From positions 186,001-250,000 of the forward strand of contig JANBVO010000033.1 in the NCBI GenBank assembly GCA_030052745.1: a stretch of 64,000 bases of DNA. The letters run 5' to 3'. The notes beneath the pieces were generated by a model. The model ran no database searches, was not told where the DNA came from, and worked only from the letters and a program-made list of their open reading frames with translations. The translations under genes and the position numbers were made by a program. This DNA is from Pleurostoma richardsiae. Taxonomy: Eukaryota > Ascomycota > Sordariomycetes > Calosphaeriales > Pleurostomataceae. The first letter of the stretch is position 1. Each line of letters starts with the position of its first letter. Positions 10,550 through 20,605 of this stretch are shown here, piece by piece.

Positions 10550-10790
10550 CTGTTAGGCAGCAAGTTCGGAGGTTGCTGCCGTCCTTTTCTGTCTCATTCC
10601 TTTGTTCTGCAGCAGCCATAATCGGCTTTCATGTATTTCATGTACTAGGAAAGTACCCTACTGTGTTTGGAAGACACCGTACCAGAGGAAGCCATCTTGG
10701 ATGGCCCAAGTATCTGATACGGCAGATACAGTACTTGAGCGAAACCGCACTGTATCAGTCAAGCCCGTGAGAATTCACGTGATGAGGCGC
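10550..10790 (+). repeat. Dispersed repeat shared with 27980-28180
   Basis: Both places contain CTGTCTCATTCCTTTGTTCTG-like sequence, then GCCATAATCGGCTTTCATGT, GGAAAGTACC and a tract around CTGATACGGCAG. Sequence identity is high but interrupted by substitutions, as expected for an old dispersed element. Confidence 0.65.
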
Positions 10791-10808
10791 GCCGCAACCT
10801 TCAACGAC

Positions 10809-10848
10809 GCACGGGCCACAGTGGCATCTATCCCGGTGTGATCCGTGC
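10809..10848 (+). repeat. Dispersed palindromic repeat, copy B
   Basis: GCACGGGCCACAGTGG ... GTGATCCGTGC. It has the same arms as the other copies; like copy D (31320) it is preceded by GAC and followed by ACGAT. Confidence 0.75.
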
Positions 10849-11097
10849 ACGATGAACGGGCCGTAAGGACGTGCGAACCCCGCACGAAGATCGTAAGAAT
10901 ATGACACATGACCCACATACCCATTCCCTGACCGCCGATGTCATCCCATTTATCGATGCAAGTCTCGGTTTACATGACGGCACGTGCCGATTCTCTGTCT
11001 CCACGGCTCATATTCGAATCCCACATCGTCGCCTCCGCGACGTCCTTGGGCTCCCAATACCTGTAATCGACAAATTTTAATCTCATCTCCTCCATCT

Positions 11098-11506
11098 AAC
11101 TCGCCATAAACTTCAGGCAACCCTCGTCCCCCGCTCCATCCTCACTGCATCTGAGACTCACACGTGGCCGCAAGATACAGCCGAACAGCTCGAAGCTCCA
11201 AAGCTTCGTCGTAGCAGCCGTCTCGCTAGGCGAGAACAGGTCAAAGGAGAAGACAGAACCGAACGGTCTGCCGCCGCCCTTGAGCTGACAGACTCAGCCA
11301 TGACACGTCCACAGAAAGCCGTGCCAGACAAGGGTAAGAAATCTCGAGCGATCATGACTCGGGCAGGTGGCGCTGTCTCTCCGCCCAGAAGGGGCCGGTC
11401 TTTACAGACGGTGTCAGCTAAGGTTTCTAAGCCGCAGGGCATGGTAAAGAGGAGGGCCCGGCCTCGGGTTCCATTTCTGACGGGGACGTTGTGTGAAGTC
11501 GAATAG
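11098..11506 (+). pseudogene. Relic of the Trp-rich basic partner protein (C-terminus)
   Basis: The open frame reads LRRSSRLARREQ, then PRRGRSLQTVSAKVSKPQGM and VKRRARPR. These correspond to LRRSARIAHQLEQ ... SKPQDIVKKKKARRRK at the end of the protein at 4058-6232 and to RRGRSRRAVLSEASKPNGII in the protein at 21281-23202. Only the C-terminal ~110 residues remain and there is no plausible start. The downstream flank also matches that of the 4058 gene. I therefore call it a truncated duplicate rather than an independent short gene. Confidence 0.75.
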
Positions 11507-11665
11507 GATCACGCGGTCTTTCACCGCTTCTGCATACCGTGGGAGGCTCACATCATGTCTTCTCAATCCCCATACAGTACTGTACCATCGTGTTTACAGT
11601 ATTAGCGTACGACCGCGAAGCTCCAATCGGCGCGAGAACTAGCTTGCAGAGAATGGTCTATGGAC
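11484..11665 (+). repeat. Direct duplicate of 6233-6425
   Basis: This is the flank of the relic above, sharing GGGACGTTGT, GAAGTCGAATAG, GGAGGCTCACATCATGTCTT and GAGAACTAGCTTGCA with 6233-6425. Confidence 0.8.
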
Positions 11666-11949
11666 CTCTGGGCAGGCATCCTACTGCCTGTCCCAGTCTG
11701 GCTGGTGGTGATATGCCAGCATCAGGCGGGAACGAGGATGCTTTATCCGGCATGTCAGGGTACGTAGACCAGGGTATGGCGCTTACAAGAATCTGAAAGA
11801 GTGGTGCTGAACCTAGATTGTAGCTGCTTCTAATGACTATCTGGAAAAGGCCCCGTTCGGCAGCGGCGATCCGATAGAAAGCACATCACAACTGCATCGT
11901 CTCCGTTTTCTCCGTCACCGACCAGATCTGCAGCATCATCTCCAACTGA

Positions 11950-13234
11950 TCACTGAGGGACGAACTCCCCCAAGACGCGGTGCACCGTCGCTATGGCACC
12001 AGCGACCCCCCGGGTGACGGTGGAGCTGACGCGCGCCTTCATCTTTTCAGGTGTCCACCGCTGTCTCTCCTGCTCGACGGGCAAGATGCCGGCGGCGTGC
12101 TGGAAGAATTCGCGGACGTTGTGCTCCGTGACGTCCGTGAACTTGCCGGACCAGACCGGCCAGACTATGTCACTGCAGGTGAGCTATGAGGCTGTCAGCA
12201 TCGCTGTTCATGAAGTCGAGACGACACCGGCTTACCTTCTCACAAGACTTGTCGATGTCCGCCCATGTATCCCGATATGCGCGCACGGCGTCATCCCGGT
12301 CGGGGGTGGGATTTGCGGCCCAGGATCGACCGGCTGTGCCGTCGGGCCTGCTCCCGCGCCGGGTGGCCTGGTGCATCCGTCGCCCGCGCCCGCCGGCCTC
12401 AGCGGCTTTTGCGTCGACCTCGGGCGCCCCGTTGTCGACCGGTTCTGCTCGTCCCGCGTCTGCGCTCCCGTTCGGAGCCTCGGCCGAGTCGCGAGGGTTC
12501 GTAGCTCTCGCGGCCCGGCACGCCTTCAGCTGTGCTTCCAGCTCCTCGATCCGTCGGCGGGCGGCGTCCCGCTCCGAGCTCAGGCTGCGGATCTGTTCTC
12601 TCTGCTCTTCGACAACCTGCGCCTGCTGCTGTGCTGCTTGCGCTCGAGCGTCTGCGGCCTGCGCCCGCTGCTGTTCTGCCTGTGCTTGAGCGCCCACAGC
12701 CTGCACCAGCTGCTGTTCTGCTTGCGCTAGAGCATCCACCAAGGCCTTGTTCTCGCGTCGAAGCTGGCTGCACTGCGCCTCGTACAGCCTGGCGGCTGCC
12801 TCGGCGCTCTCGCAACGTGCTGTCATCTCGCTGACCCGCTGCTGGAGCTCGGCTGTGGCGCTGGGCGGGCGCTGGTACATCGAGACCGGATCGACCGCAG
12901 ACTGGCTGCCTCGCAACGCCTTGCAGAGCCGTTCGACGGCCTCAGTCTGGTTTTTGTGGTTGCTGCACAACAGGGACTGGAGGGCTGTCTTCAGCGTCGG
13001 CATGTCGGCAGCCGTGGCGGGCTCGAGAAAAGACAAGTTCGCGAGCGTGGCTAAGACCTTCTCAACCTTCGGCCTCCCGATACGCCTCCTGCATCGTTGC
13101 TGGATCGTGGTCTGGCCGAGACAGTTGATCTCGCCGTCCCTTCCGAGATGCAGGAGGCTCTCGGGATCCCACTGCGGACTGCGATAGAGCAGCACCGGCT
13201 GGGCTTGGCCTTTCACGGAGTTCAGGATCGCCAT
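11950..13234 (-). CDS. Coiled-coil protein, two exons
   Basis: I predict 410 residues from exons 13234-12236 and 12183-11950, joined over a 52-base intron (GTAAGC ... GCTGAC ... CATAG). The first exon alone would run into the intron. The N-terminal ~125 residues look globular. Residues ~128-235 form a long Gln/Ala/Glu-rich coiled coil with EQQxAQAxxAxAQ-type heptads. A disordered Ala/Gly/Arg/Asp-rich linker follows, and the second exon adds a compact helical C-terminal domain (VWPVWSGKFTDVTEHNVREF). No enzyme motif is visible. It is likely a structural or scaffolding protein; the family is unrecognised. Confidence 0.7.
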
Positions 13235-14474
13235 TTTCGGTTCTTTCGAGTCTTAGCAAGAGGCAGGTGTCTCGAGTTTGATAAGAATGGGTTGTTGAGC
13301 ACGCAGAGCGGCCAGGACCCGAGGGGGTCGACCCCTCCTTTATACCTGCTGGCGCTCATCTACGGAGAGACAGGCAGCGACGCTGCGGCGTGTCATCCCA
13401 CGCGGACGAAAGGATCAATGGTGTGGCCCGACCTCCGCCACATGCTCCCGCGACCAGAGCTGCAGGTGCGACTGACTGAGTCGCCTAGCACGTCATCAAG
13501 TTGGTCTCTCGACATCCAGATCATGCCGAAACCAGCTGCCGTGTCTCGGGAGGCCTCTGGGAGACGCCGTGAGGACGAAAACAGGCATCCTGCGAGCTCC
13601 TGGTCGTGGCAAGACAAGCAGGTTTGCCGTCTGGTCTGTCAAGGACAGCGAGGCTCGATTCCATGCCCCTTCGATACATCCCGCTCCCCTGCTGGCGGCC
13701 GCTGGTCGGTCTGCATCACAATGCACCAGGGGGCTATGGCTTGCTCTCTGTCCTGCCGACTCGTCCCATCCTACCATCCAGGACTGTATCACACCATGGT
13801 GCTTCGCCACCGGGATTTTGGTAGCTGCAATATCATGGTGGACAAGACATCTTGCGTCGCCACGACCCGTCCGACGTCTGCACCACAATTCAAGACCGCA
13901 TCCTGGGATGCTCAAACTTAAGGAGGCAGCCCTCGTCCTCGACGAGATGCATCCCCACGCTGGCAGGGAGACGCCTTCACCAGAATCTGGTCGTGCCTAC
14001 CTAGGGGAGAATTGTTACTCCCGCAGCCTATTCTCGAAAGGATTCGGGAACATTCTAGTCTCACCCGTGCATGTCTCCCATGTAGCAGTGCTTCTAGGAG
14101 ACGTGGCTGAGTTTCGTTGTCTGCTGCATCTGATGGTGGCCATCCAGCTCTCCCGCCCGCTTCCCGCATTTCCATGCGCGCCTTGCCCCTTCCGCAACAA
14201 TAATCAATAGTCAGATACCTGTGGCCTCAAGTTCGGAACGGGAGGCCTCCCCAGGACGCATGGACAGACGTCGACGGCGATCGTCTGAGCAAGGCATCTT
14301 GCCAAGCAAGGGTGATTCTCACAGCGACGGGAGGTTATATAACGTCACCGATGCACCTCGAAGCAAGCCACTATAATTTCCCCACCACACATCTTTCTCT
14401 CTACCTGTAGCATAATCCACTACCCGGGCACTCTAGATTGTCAAGCAGTCAAGATATCCTAGACTTCGACGAAC
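13235..14474. other. Gene-free stretch
   Basis: Several open frames cross this region on both strands, but none has convincing protein character or a start context. A TTATATAAC box at about 14336 could be a TATA element for the small gene at 14475. Confidence 0.5.
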
Positions 14475-14813
14475 ATGGCATGTGCGCCCTTCAAGACCAC
14501 GGAACAGAGAGACACTGTGGACGCCAGAAAACTCGACGTGCTAGCCATGGTGGCTATCGGCCGCCAGACAGCAGAGGACGAGATCACGCATCTCAGGACC
14601 AAGCTCGATGCAGCCCAGAGAAGACTTGAAAAGCTGGAACGGGCTCGTCAACGAATCGCGGAAGTGATGAATAAGGCCACCATCCTATCACGGGCATTCA
14701 AGAGGATTGGCCAGCGGGAAATAGCTCTAGAGGCGCAAATACAACGCCTGCATCTTGAGAGGCGGGTCATGGAATGGACGATTGATGTGCCCCGACACCA
14801 CGTTGAGTCTTGA
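14475..14813 (+). CDS. Small coiled-coil protein
   Basis: This 112-residue open frame with an ATG start has a single long amphipathic helix from about residue 34 to 95 (AEDEITHLRTKLDAAQRRLE, then further E/R/L heptads). It resembles the coiled-coil accessory segments common in fungal orphan genes. A TATA-like box lies ~140 bases upstream. It ends ~160 bases before the palindromic minisatellite. Function unknown; a non-coding fluke cannot be excluded at this length. Confidence 0.5.
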   Translation: MACAPFKTTEQRDTVDARKLDVLAMVAIGRQTAEDEITHLRTKLDAAQRRLEKLERARQRIAEVMNKATILSRAFKRIGQREIALEAQIQRLHLERRVMEWTIDVPRHHVES

Positions 14814-14964
14814 CTCCACAATGATACAGTACGTCAGAAATGTGGAAATCTTGATCGGAGATGTCTTGCGATGGAGAACTCTGCATATCAAACTGGGACA
14901 CAAGTGTAGCTGTATGTACTGTAGTGTACTGTACGTCAAATAAGAAAAGAACAAATCAAACTCT

Positions 14965-16400
14965 GAGCCCATTTTGCCGGGTGCGACTCCAGGGCTGGAT
15001 TGGAGGCCTGACAGTCCAGGGCTGGATTTTGGTTGGCTAGAGACCCAGTGCTGGAAGGGATTCCAGCGCTGGAGTGGTACGTCCTGAAGATCCAGCTCCG
15101 GATGGTTTTCCAGCTCTGGAGAAGTCGCTATCTGGAGGAATTTCCAGTGCATTGGAAACCCCTCCAGAATTGGAAACTACTCCAGTGCTGGAAACCGCTC
15201 CAGTGCTGGAAGCAGCTCCAGGTTGCCGGGTGCGACTCCAGTGCTGGATTGGAGGCCTGACAGTCCAGTGCTGGATTTTGGTTGCACCATTCCAGCACGG
15301 AAACTGAAGACCCAGTGCTGGAAGGGATTCCAGCGCTGGAGGGGTACGTCCCTGAAGATCCAGCTCCGGATGGTTTTCCAGCTCTGGAGGAGTGCAGCCA
15401 GCCACCCCTCCAGCGCTGGAAACCGCTCCAGAGCTGGAAGCCATTCCAGCACTGGAAACTCCTTCAGAGCTGGAAGCTGCTCCAGCGCTGGAAACCTATC
15501 CAGAGCTGGAAGCCATTCCAGCACTGGAAACTCCTCCAGGGCTGGAAGTCACTCCAGCGCTGGAAGCCGCTCCAGGACTGGAAGTCACTCCAGCGCTGGA
15601 AGCAGCTCCAGGGCTGGAAACCCCTCTGGAAGCTCCTCCAGTGCTGGAAACTCCTCCAGAGCTGGAAGCCGCTCCAACACTGGACCACCCCTCCAGCGCT
15701 GGAAACCGCTCCAGCGCTGGAAGTCACTCCAGCGCTGGAAGTCACTCCAGCGCTGGAAGCCGCTCCAGAGCTGGAAGTCGCTCCAGCACTGGACACTCCT
15801 CCAGCACTGGAAACCGCTCCAGGGCTGGAAGCCGCTCCAGAGCTGGAAACCCCTCCAGCACTGGACACTCCTCCAGGGCTGGAAACCCCTCCAGCACTGG
15901 AAACCCCTCCAGTGCTGGAAACCACTCCAACACTGGAAGCTCCTCCAGTGCTGGAAACTGCTCCAGAGCTGGAAGCCGCTCCAGTGCTGGAAGCCGCTCC
16001 AACACTGGAAGCTCCTCCAGTGCTGGAAACTCCTCCAGTGCTGGAAACCCCTCCAGCTCTGGAAGCCGCTCCAGTGCTGGAAACTCCTCCATTGCTGGAA
16101 ACTACTCCAGAGCTGGAAACTCCTCCAGTGCTGGAAGCCCCTCCAACACTGGAAGCTACTCCAGCACTGGAAGCCCCTCCAGAGCTGGAAACCCCTGGAA
16201 ACTCCTCCAGAGCTGGATCACAGGATCGTTAGCGCCTCTCCTCAGCGAATGGAGCGGCCTCCAGCTCTGGAGGAATTTCCAGCTCTGGAAGAGCTTCCAG
16301 CGCTAGAGGAGTGCTCGCTAAAGATCCAGTGCTGGAAGAGTTCCAGCGTTGGAGGGGTGTCTCTAAAAATCCAGCTCTGGAGGAATACATGGCAAGTCAG
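14965..16400. repeat. 18-bp palindromic minisatellite with higher-order duplication
   Basis: From about 15408 to 16200 roughly 44 head-to-tail 18-bp units are present, each of the form GGAAxCCxCTCCAGNNCT. The core CCAGNNCTGG is self-complementary, so every unit is a small palindrome and both strands look alike. Because 18 is a multiple of three and the units lack stops, all three forward frames stay open for hundreds of codons (6-residue periods such as APALEx, WKPLQS and SSAGNR), and long frames also exist on the minus strand. Upstream, 14972-15113 and 15214-15384 are diverged duplicates of one another, and a third partial copy ends the array at about 16310-16390. Coding is doubtful: ATG codons are almost absent from the array. 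Confidence 0.9.
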
Positions 16401-17009
16401 ATGGGAGAGACAAGATCGGAAATTTCATGTACTGAGAGCTCGCGTGATCATGGGACCGGATTCTTAGGTAAGGAGATATCGAGGAGAGGTGGTGCAAATG
16501 TATTCTTATAGTAGAAATACTAGAAGAGTGACCTTGTCAAGAGGTGGGCCTGTGGGGTAGAGTAGCTTGCCTGCAGAGAGATCCGGTTAGGAGTGGCTGA
16601 GGAGACCAACGAATTATACAGTATTGTAGCGCGACTAGTAATTACATAAGCTTTGAGGACTTGAAACGTCCCTCCATAGACCGTCCAGAAGCTCCTGTTC
16701 ATCGCTCACAAGAGAATTGGCGCCGCCAGATCCGGGTCGCCGAACATGACTGGGGCCGTGGTGGTGAGAATCATTCCAGGGCTAGGCTCAGGCGTGGACA
16801 CCGCGCACTGTCCAAACCTGAAGGTAGAATCCTACACGATACACGCACAGATGCACTTGACTGTGCTATATGGAAAGTCTCTCGCTGTCAGGCTGTACTT
16901 AGTTTAATGGCGTTTATGCAGAAGTGCTATGAAAAAGGTTACTCTAGTCTAGAACAGGCAGAGCGGTGACCCACTTGTGTACAAGCCGAGATTGCACCTG
17001 CGAAAGATG
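16401..17009. other. Gene-free stretch
   Basis: Intergenic sequence between the minisatellite and the 3' end of the next gene. Short open frames have no recognisable protein character. I see no RNA gene or repeat. Confidence 0.5.
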
Positions 17010-18866
17010 TCACGCTTCAGGCGCTGCCGGCTCCATCAGCGGAATCAAGTCTTTGACAGACAGCCTGCGAAGCTCTTGCGCATCCCTTCTCTCCCAAGCG
17101 TACACTGGAGGCTCCTTGCATCCCAAGATGCACTCTTGAAAAGACTTTCCCATTGCGCAGAGCTTCCAGGTGAGGTCATTTGCCAGAAGAGAGTGGAAGG
17201 CCCCCAGATCCTGGTCCGACATGTCGAGATAGCTCCTCAGAGTGATCCCATCTGCCTCGTCTGCCTCGAGCGGAATAAAGCATTCAAGACCTTGGTACGC
17301 CTCAGCACAGACCGCGAGGAGTCTTCGGGGGCCGCGGACCTCGTCCTGGAGCCGGCTTCTTGTCTTCGCATTGACGGGCAACCCTCTGCTTTGCAGGACC
17401 TTCGCGATCACCTCGGGATCCGCTCTCAAACGATCAAGCCTCTTCTCCTCTATTGTTCGTGCGAAGCTGAGCCGCGTGAGCAGAAGCAAAAATCTGTCAA
17501 GAAGTGTCCTGCGTTCAAGGACGCTCGTGATGGTGTCGAGTTTGATTGCTCGTGTGACCTGATTGCCCTCTGCGATGAACAGTTCCTTCACTGAGACGTC
17601 ACAGTCTCGCCAGCTGCGCACGAGAGACATGAATTGGTCGACGGCGCGCCTGCTGCACACACGATTGGCAAGCCGGTCCACATTTCCGGTCCTTGCCTTC
17701 TTCGATGGGCTCGCGTCATGCGTTGCAGTCCGTTTCCTTTTCACGCCAGCGGCACTGGGCTTCTGGCCCCAAGATTCGAACGCGGAGCATGTACGTTGCG
17801 TCGAGAGGCTTGGTCTGAGTGTCCTTCGCGACGATCTTCGCTCTTTCCGACCGACCATTACGTCGGTCAGCGGCTCGTGATCAGGATCCTGTGCATGGTC
17901 CTCTGCCGGGTCTTCTGCTGAGTGGCTACCGCGGACCGGGCAACGTTTAGTAGCAGGGTGTGGTGGATCATCTGTTGCTGAAACGACCTGTACACTCTGT
18001 CTACCCTGCACCACTGCCGTATCAGTCGTCCGTGGTCTCCTGGGGCCCTCTCTGGACAGTGCCTCGTCAGCATCTCTGGCTGCCGGTTCTTGTCTCGTTG
18101 CGGCCACTGGCTGTCCACCAAAGATAGCCAGCGTCTGAGGAGCGCCGTGACTATCGCGTGGCGAGTCCCTGCAAAGGCTTTCCGAGTACGTTCCGATCTG
18201 CCTTGCAGGACTATGGACACCGAGTCCATTTCCCTCGTGAGCTTCCTGGCGCAAAGATTTGTGCGGACTCGCTGCTCTAGTGCCCTCTTCATTTACCCTG
18301 ATGCTCCCCCCTGACGCTGGTAGATTTGTCGTTGGAAGGATCTCTTGCTCCAGACGAGTAGCCTGCGCTGTGATTGACCCAAGAATTCTTGCCGCGTCAT
18401 CCTTGATCAAGGGTTGCGTCCTGCATGCTGAGGCGGTATGGAGCTCCAGGACGAGTTTGAGCAGAATCTCAACCTCCATCCTGAATCTATCCGTCTCAAC
18501 CGGTTGGTATCCCGAAGAGTTCAGAAGCTGATCGACGCCTTGGCTGCGGAGAGCAATTACCGGGCCTTCCTCATGAGCCGTATCTCGCCCATTGTCTTCA
18601 CGGTACGCATCATCGATCAGGGCAGACACGTCGAAGAATCCACCCAGGCTGTCCTCTTCGACCAACGAGGCAGACGGCATGCTGTCTGCCAGAATAGGTG
18701 TGTCGAGAAAATCCCGACACATCCAAGCGAGCGAAGTCTCCCCTATCGGGGCGGATAGGAGAGGAAAGTAGTCGTCAAGTCCGGGAGAATCCGGCGCGAC
18801 TGTCTCTTCGTTGCAGTAGAAGACTGACTGAGAAAAATCGAAATCAATGTCATAAATGGCATCCAT
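17010..18866 (-). CDS. Hypothetical, probably nuclear protein
   Basis: The frame extends upstream of the first ATG only through non-ATG codons, so the ATG at 18866 (MDAIYDIDFDFSQS) is the best start, giving about 618 residues. The N-terminal ~110 residues are acidic and hydrophobic, resembling a transactivation-type region. The middle is long, disordered and rich in Ser, Pro, Arg and His, with a bipartite basic signal (KRKRTATHDASPSKKAR) at about residue 400. The C-terminal ~200 residues are helical and look like a folded domain. No catalytic motif is visible. A role in transcription or chromatin is a guess based only on composition. Confidence 0.65.
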   Translation of the reverse strand: MDAIYDIDFDFSQSVFYCNEETVAPDSPGLDDYFPLLSAPIGETSLAWMCRDFLDTPILADSMPSASLVEEDSLGGFFDVSALIDDAYREDNGRDTAHEEGPVIALRSQGVDQLLNSSGYQPVETDRFRMEVEILLKLVLELHTASACRTQPLIKDDAARILGSITAQATRLEQEILPTTNLPASGGSIRVNEEGTRAASPHKSLRQEAHEGNGLGVHSPARQIGTYSESLCRDSPRDSHGAPQTLAIFGGQPVAATRQEPAARDADEALSREGPRRPRTTDTAVVQGRQSVQVVSATDDPPHPATKRCPVRGSHSAEDPAEDHAQDPDHEPLTDVMVGRKERRSSRRTLRPSLSTQRTCSAFESWGQKPSAAGVKRKRTATHDASPSKKARTGNVDRLANRVCSRRAVDQFMSLVRSWRDCDVSVKELFIAEGNQVTRAIKLDTITSVLERRTLLDRFLLLLTRLSFARTIEEKRLDRLRADPEVIAKVLQSRGLPVNAKTRSRLQDEVRGPRRLLAVCAEAYQGLECFIPLEADEADGITLRSYLDMSDQDLGAFHSLLANDLTWKLCAMGKSFQECILGCKEPPVYAWERRDAQELRRLSVKDLIPLMEPAAPEA

Positions 18867-19109
18867 GGCGAGTATCACGTCGACAGGAGAAGGGTAGGAA
18901 CAACGTCGATGTCTGGATGTCGGACGGACGCTCTGGAGAACGAGAGATGAATGACAGGCATGGACAGGAGCGCTCCGGTCCTTAAATGCTTTGCTTCTGA
19001 TCCCACCTTCAGTCACGCACCAGAGACGACGCGCCAACCGTCGTCCTTTGGGACCATCTAGAATTAGCCACGATAGCCGGCAGCGAAGATGGTGGGAAGA
19101 GAAACGAAC

Positions 19110-19514
19110 TCAGAGGCCTCGAGTCCCGGCCATACCGAGGCACACTCTGCTGTCTCGATCGATCCGTCGCCATTCTGCCTCTCCATCAGGCGTGGCTTTG
19201 TCGGATCGCCAGGCTGCAGGACGGTCAAAAGGGGCTAGGAGGCACAGATGGGACACGCAATCAATGACTTGCGAGCCCTCTCGAGGCCTCCGGTAGAGCT
19301 GGGATACGAGGGCATCGACCTGAGCTTCCTCAAGATCGTCAAGCGAGATCCGTTGGCCCGTAGCCCAGGCATGATTACTGTCCAAGTGGTGCACCTCGTT
19401 GGCACCATGGTCTAGATGGTTGACCAGCGACAGTCTCACCTCTTGCTGAACCCAACCATCCTGCCAGGAGGCCTCTGGGCGCGTCCGGTGAAGCTCCTCA
19501 TGCGAAGATGGCAT
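19110..19514 (-). CDS. Small hypothetical protein
   Basis: An ATG at 19514 gives 134 residues starting MPSSHEELHRTRPEAS. The upstream part of the same frame translates a purine-rich tract and is probably not coding. Composition is balanced and protein-like (SLDDLEEAQVDALVSQLYRR), with no known motif. It lies between a minus-strand and a plus-strand orphan gene, and its promoter would contain the polypurine tract at 19549-19645. Moderate to low certainty because of its length. Confidence 0.4.
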   Translation of the reverse strand: MPSSHEELHRTRPEASWQDGWVQQEVRLSLVNHLDHGANEVHHLDSNHAWATGQRISLDDLEEAQVDALVSQLYRRPREGSQVIDCVSHLCLLAPFDRPAAWRSDKATPDGEAEWRRIDRDSRVCLGMAGTRGL

Positions 19515-19535
19515 GATGGTGTCTGAGGAGGACGG

Positions 19536-20605
19536 ATGACCAACGTCTATAGGAGGGGGGACAAAAGGAGGGAGGGAAAGAGGGGAGGGAAAAGGGGGAA
19601 GGAAAAGGGGGAGGAGAATGCGGTAGAGGAGGGGGGAAGGGGACCGGAGGATAAGGACTGTCCTGACCCTTCGCAGAAAACTACCCCTTTTCCTCTTCTT
19701 TCTTCCCGAGTCCCATCGCTTTCCCAGGCCTCCTCTCAACCACACGTTGCATCTGCTCAGACATATCATCCACGTGCGGTATCGATCGCCGAACCCCTTG
19801 GCGACACTTCTTCTCATTCTGATACGACTCAAGACGCCACCGGACTTGAAGCAGCCGACACCGAAGACGACTCTTCAGCAGCGCGGCCTGACGGAGATGA
19901 TGGCACCATATCTGTTGTTTCTCTTCGATCTGCCTCGCCCCCTGCACAGCATCGACCACATGATCACGACGTCCGGACCCGCACAATTGACGTAGCAGAG
20001 AGAAAGCACTCCAGCCAACTGTTAAATGCAGACCACTGTCCCGCTCAGACGCTGGAATAACCACATAATCTCCCGGCGGGATACATCCCCAGAATAGGAG
20101 GTTCACTCTGAAATCGCCATCCATTGTGAAATTCACGAGAGTTCTCCGAGCCGGTTCCGAGACACCCATCGTGCCACCGTCCACCATCTGTCCGCCCGTG
20201 GGTTTTAGGGGGGGAGACGCGATAACGACAGCCGTAGCACAGCTGGGATTTGCGGACGAAACACGAGCCCAGAGAGTCGTTCGCATTCTGTCTCCCGAAG
20301 ACCTTGCTGACGATCATCAAGTTGTGATCGATCTCACGCTCGACGACGATCACAACTCCGTCGCGGTTTTCGCCTACCCACAAGCGGCTTTTAAGGCTGT
20401 TAAGCAAAGCATGACTCAAGAAGCGACTGCATTTATCCCGTCAAGCACCGTGAGATGCGTCGAGCCATCTGCAGCGCCTCGCCAGGACGGGACCCAAGCC
20501 ATCTCGACGCCTGGGGCGGTGATTCGAAAGAGAAAATCCCAGGGTCCTCCATACACGCCAGAAAAGCACCGGAGGACCAGTAGCTGGTACATCTCGCCAG
20601 CATGA
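19536..20605 (+). CDS. Putative SUMO-interacting nuclear protein, two exons
   Basis: Two coding-like frames can be joined by a 101-base intron (19992-20092, GTAGCA ... CCCAG), giving about 322 residues. The true start may lie later than the ATG at 19536, because the first ~30 codons translate the polypurine tract. The first exon is Ser/Thr/Asp-rich with an acidic patch. The second contains VVIDLTLDDD, a textbook SUMO-interaction motif (hydrophobic core followed by acidic residues), and near its end a basic IRKRKSQGPPYTPEKHRR, which looks like a nuclear signal. No folded domain is recognised. The splice model is an inference from frame continuity. Confidence 0.4.
19549..19645 (+). other. Polypurine (G/A) tract, possible G-quadruplex/triplex
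   Basis: Almost 100 bases are nearly all G and A on the plus strand with many GGG/GGGG runs (e.g. GGAGGGAAAGAGGGGAGGG). Such tracts can form G-quadruplexes or H-DNA and often lie in promoters. Here it separates the divergent genes at 19110 (-) and 19536 (+). Confidence 0.8.

Larger units (their letters stand above)
8914..11097. other. Gene-free repeat-rich stretch
   Basis: No gene can be supported. It holds the inverted repeat partner at 9940-10160, many GTACTGTAC-like palindromes, a block at about 10550-10790 that recurs at 27980-28180, and palindromic repeat copy B at 10809-10848. Confidence 0.6.

Noticed and set aside
12399-12815. Arg/Gly/Ser-rich 138-codon frame
   Set aside because: A shadow of the GC-rich coiled-coil exon at 12236-13234.
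13097-13921. 274-codon plus-strand frame
   Set aside because: It starts inside the antisense of a well-supported minus-strand gene and its translation is Arg/Ser/Trp-rich with no protein-like pattern.
15223-16467. 414-codon open frame across the minisatellite as a repeat protein gene
   Set aside because: All three forward frames, and reverse frames, are equally open because the unit length is a multiple of three and lacks stops. The array has almost no ATG codons and no frame shows codon-biased variation, so a protein call is not supported.
17242-17880. Plus-strand frames opposite the 618-aa orphan
   Set aside because: No start context or motif; explained as antisense of the supported minus-strand gene.
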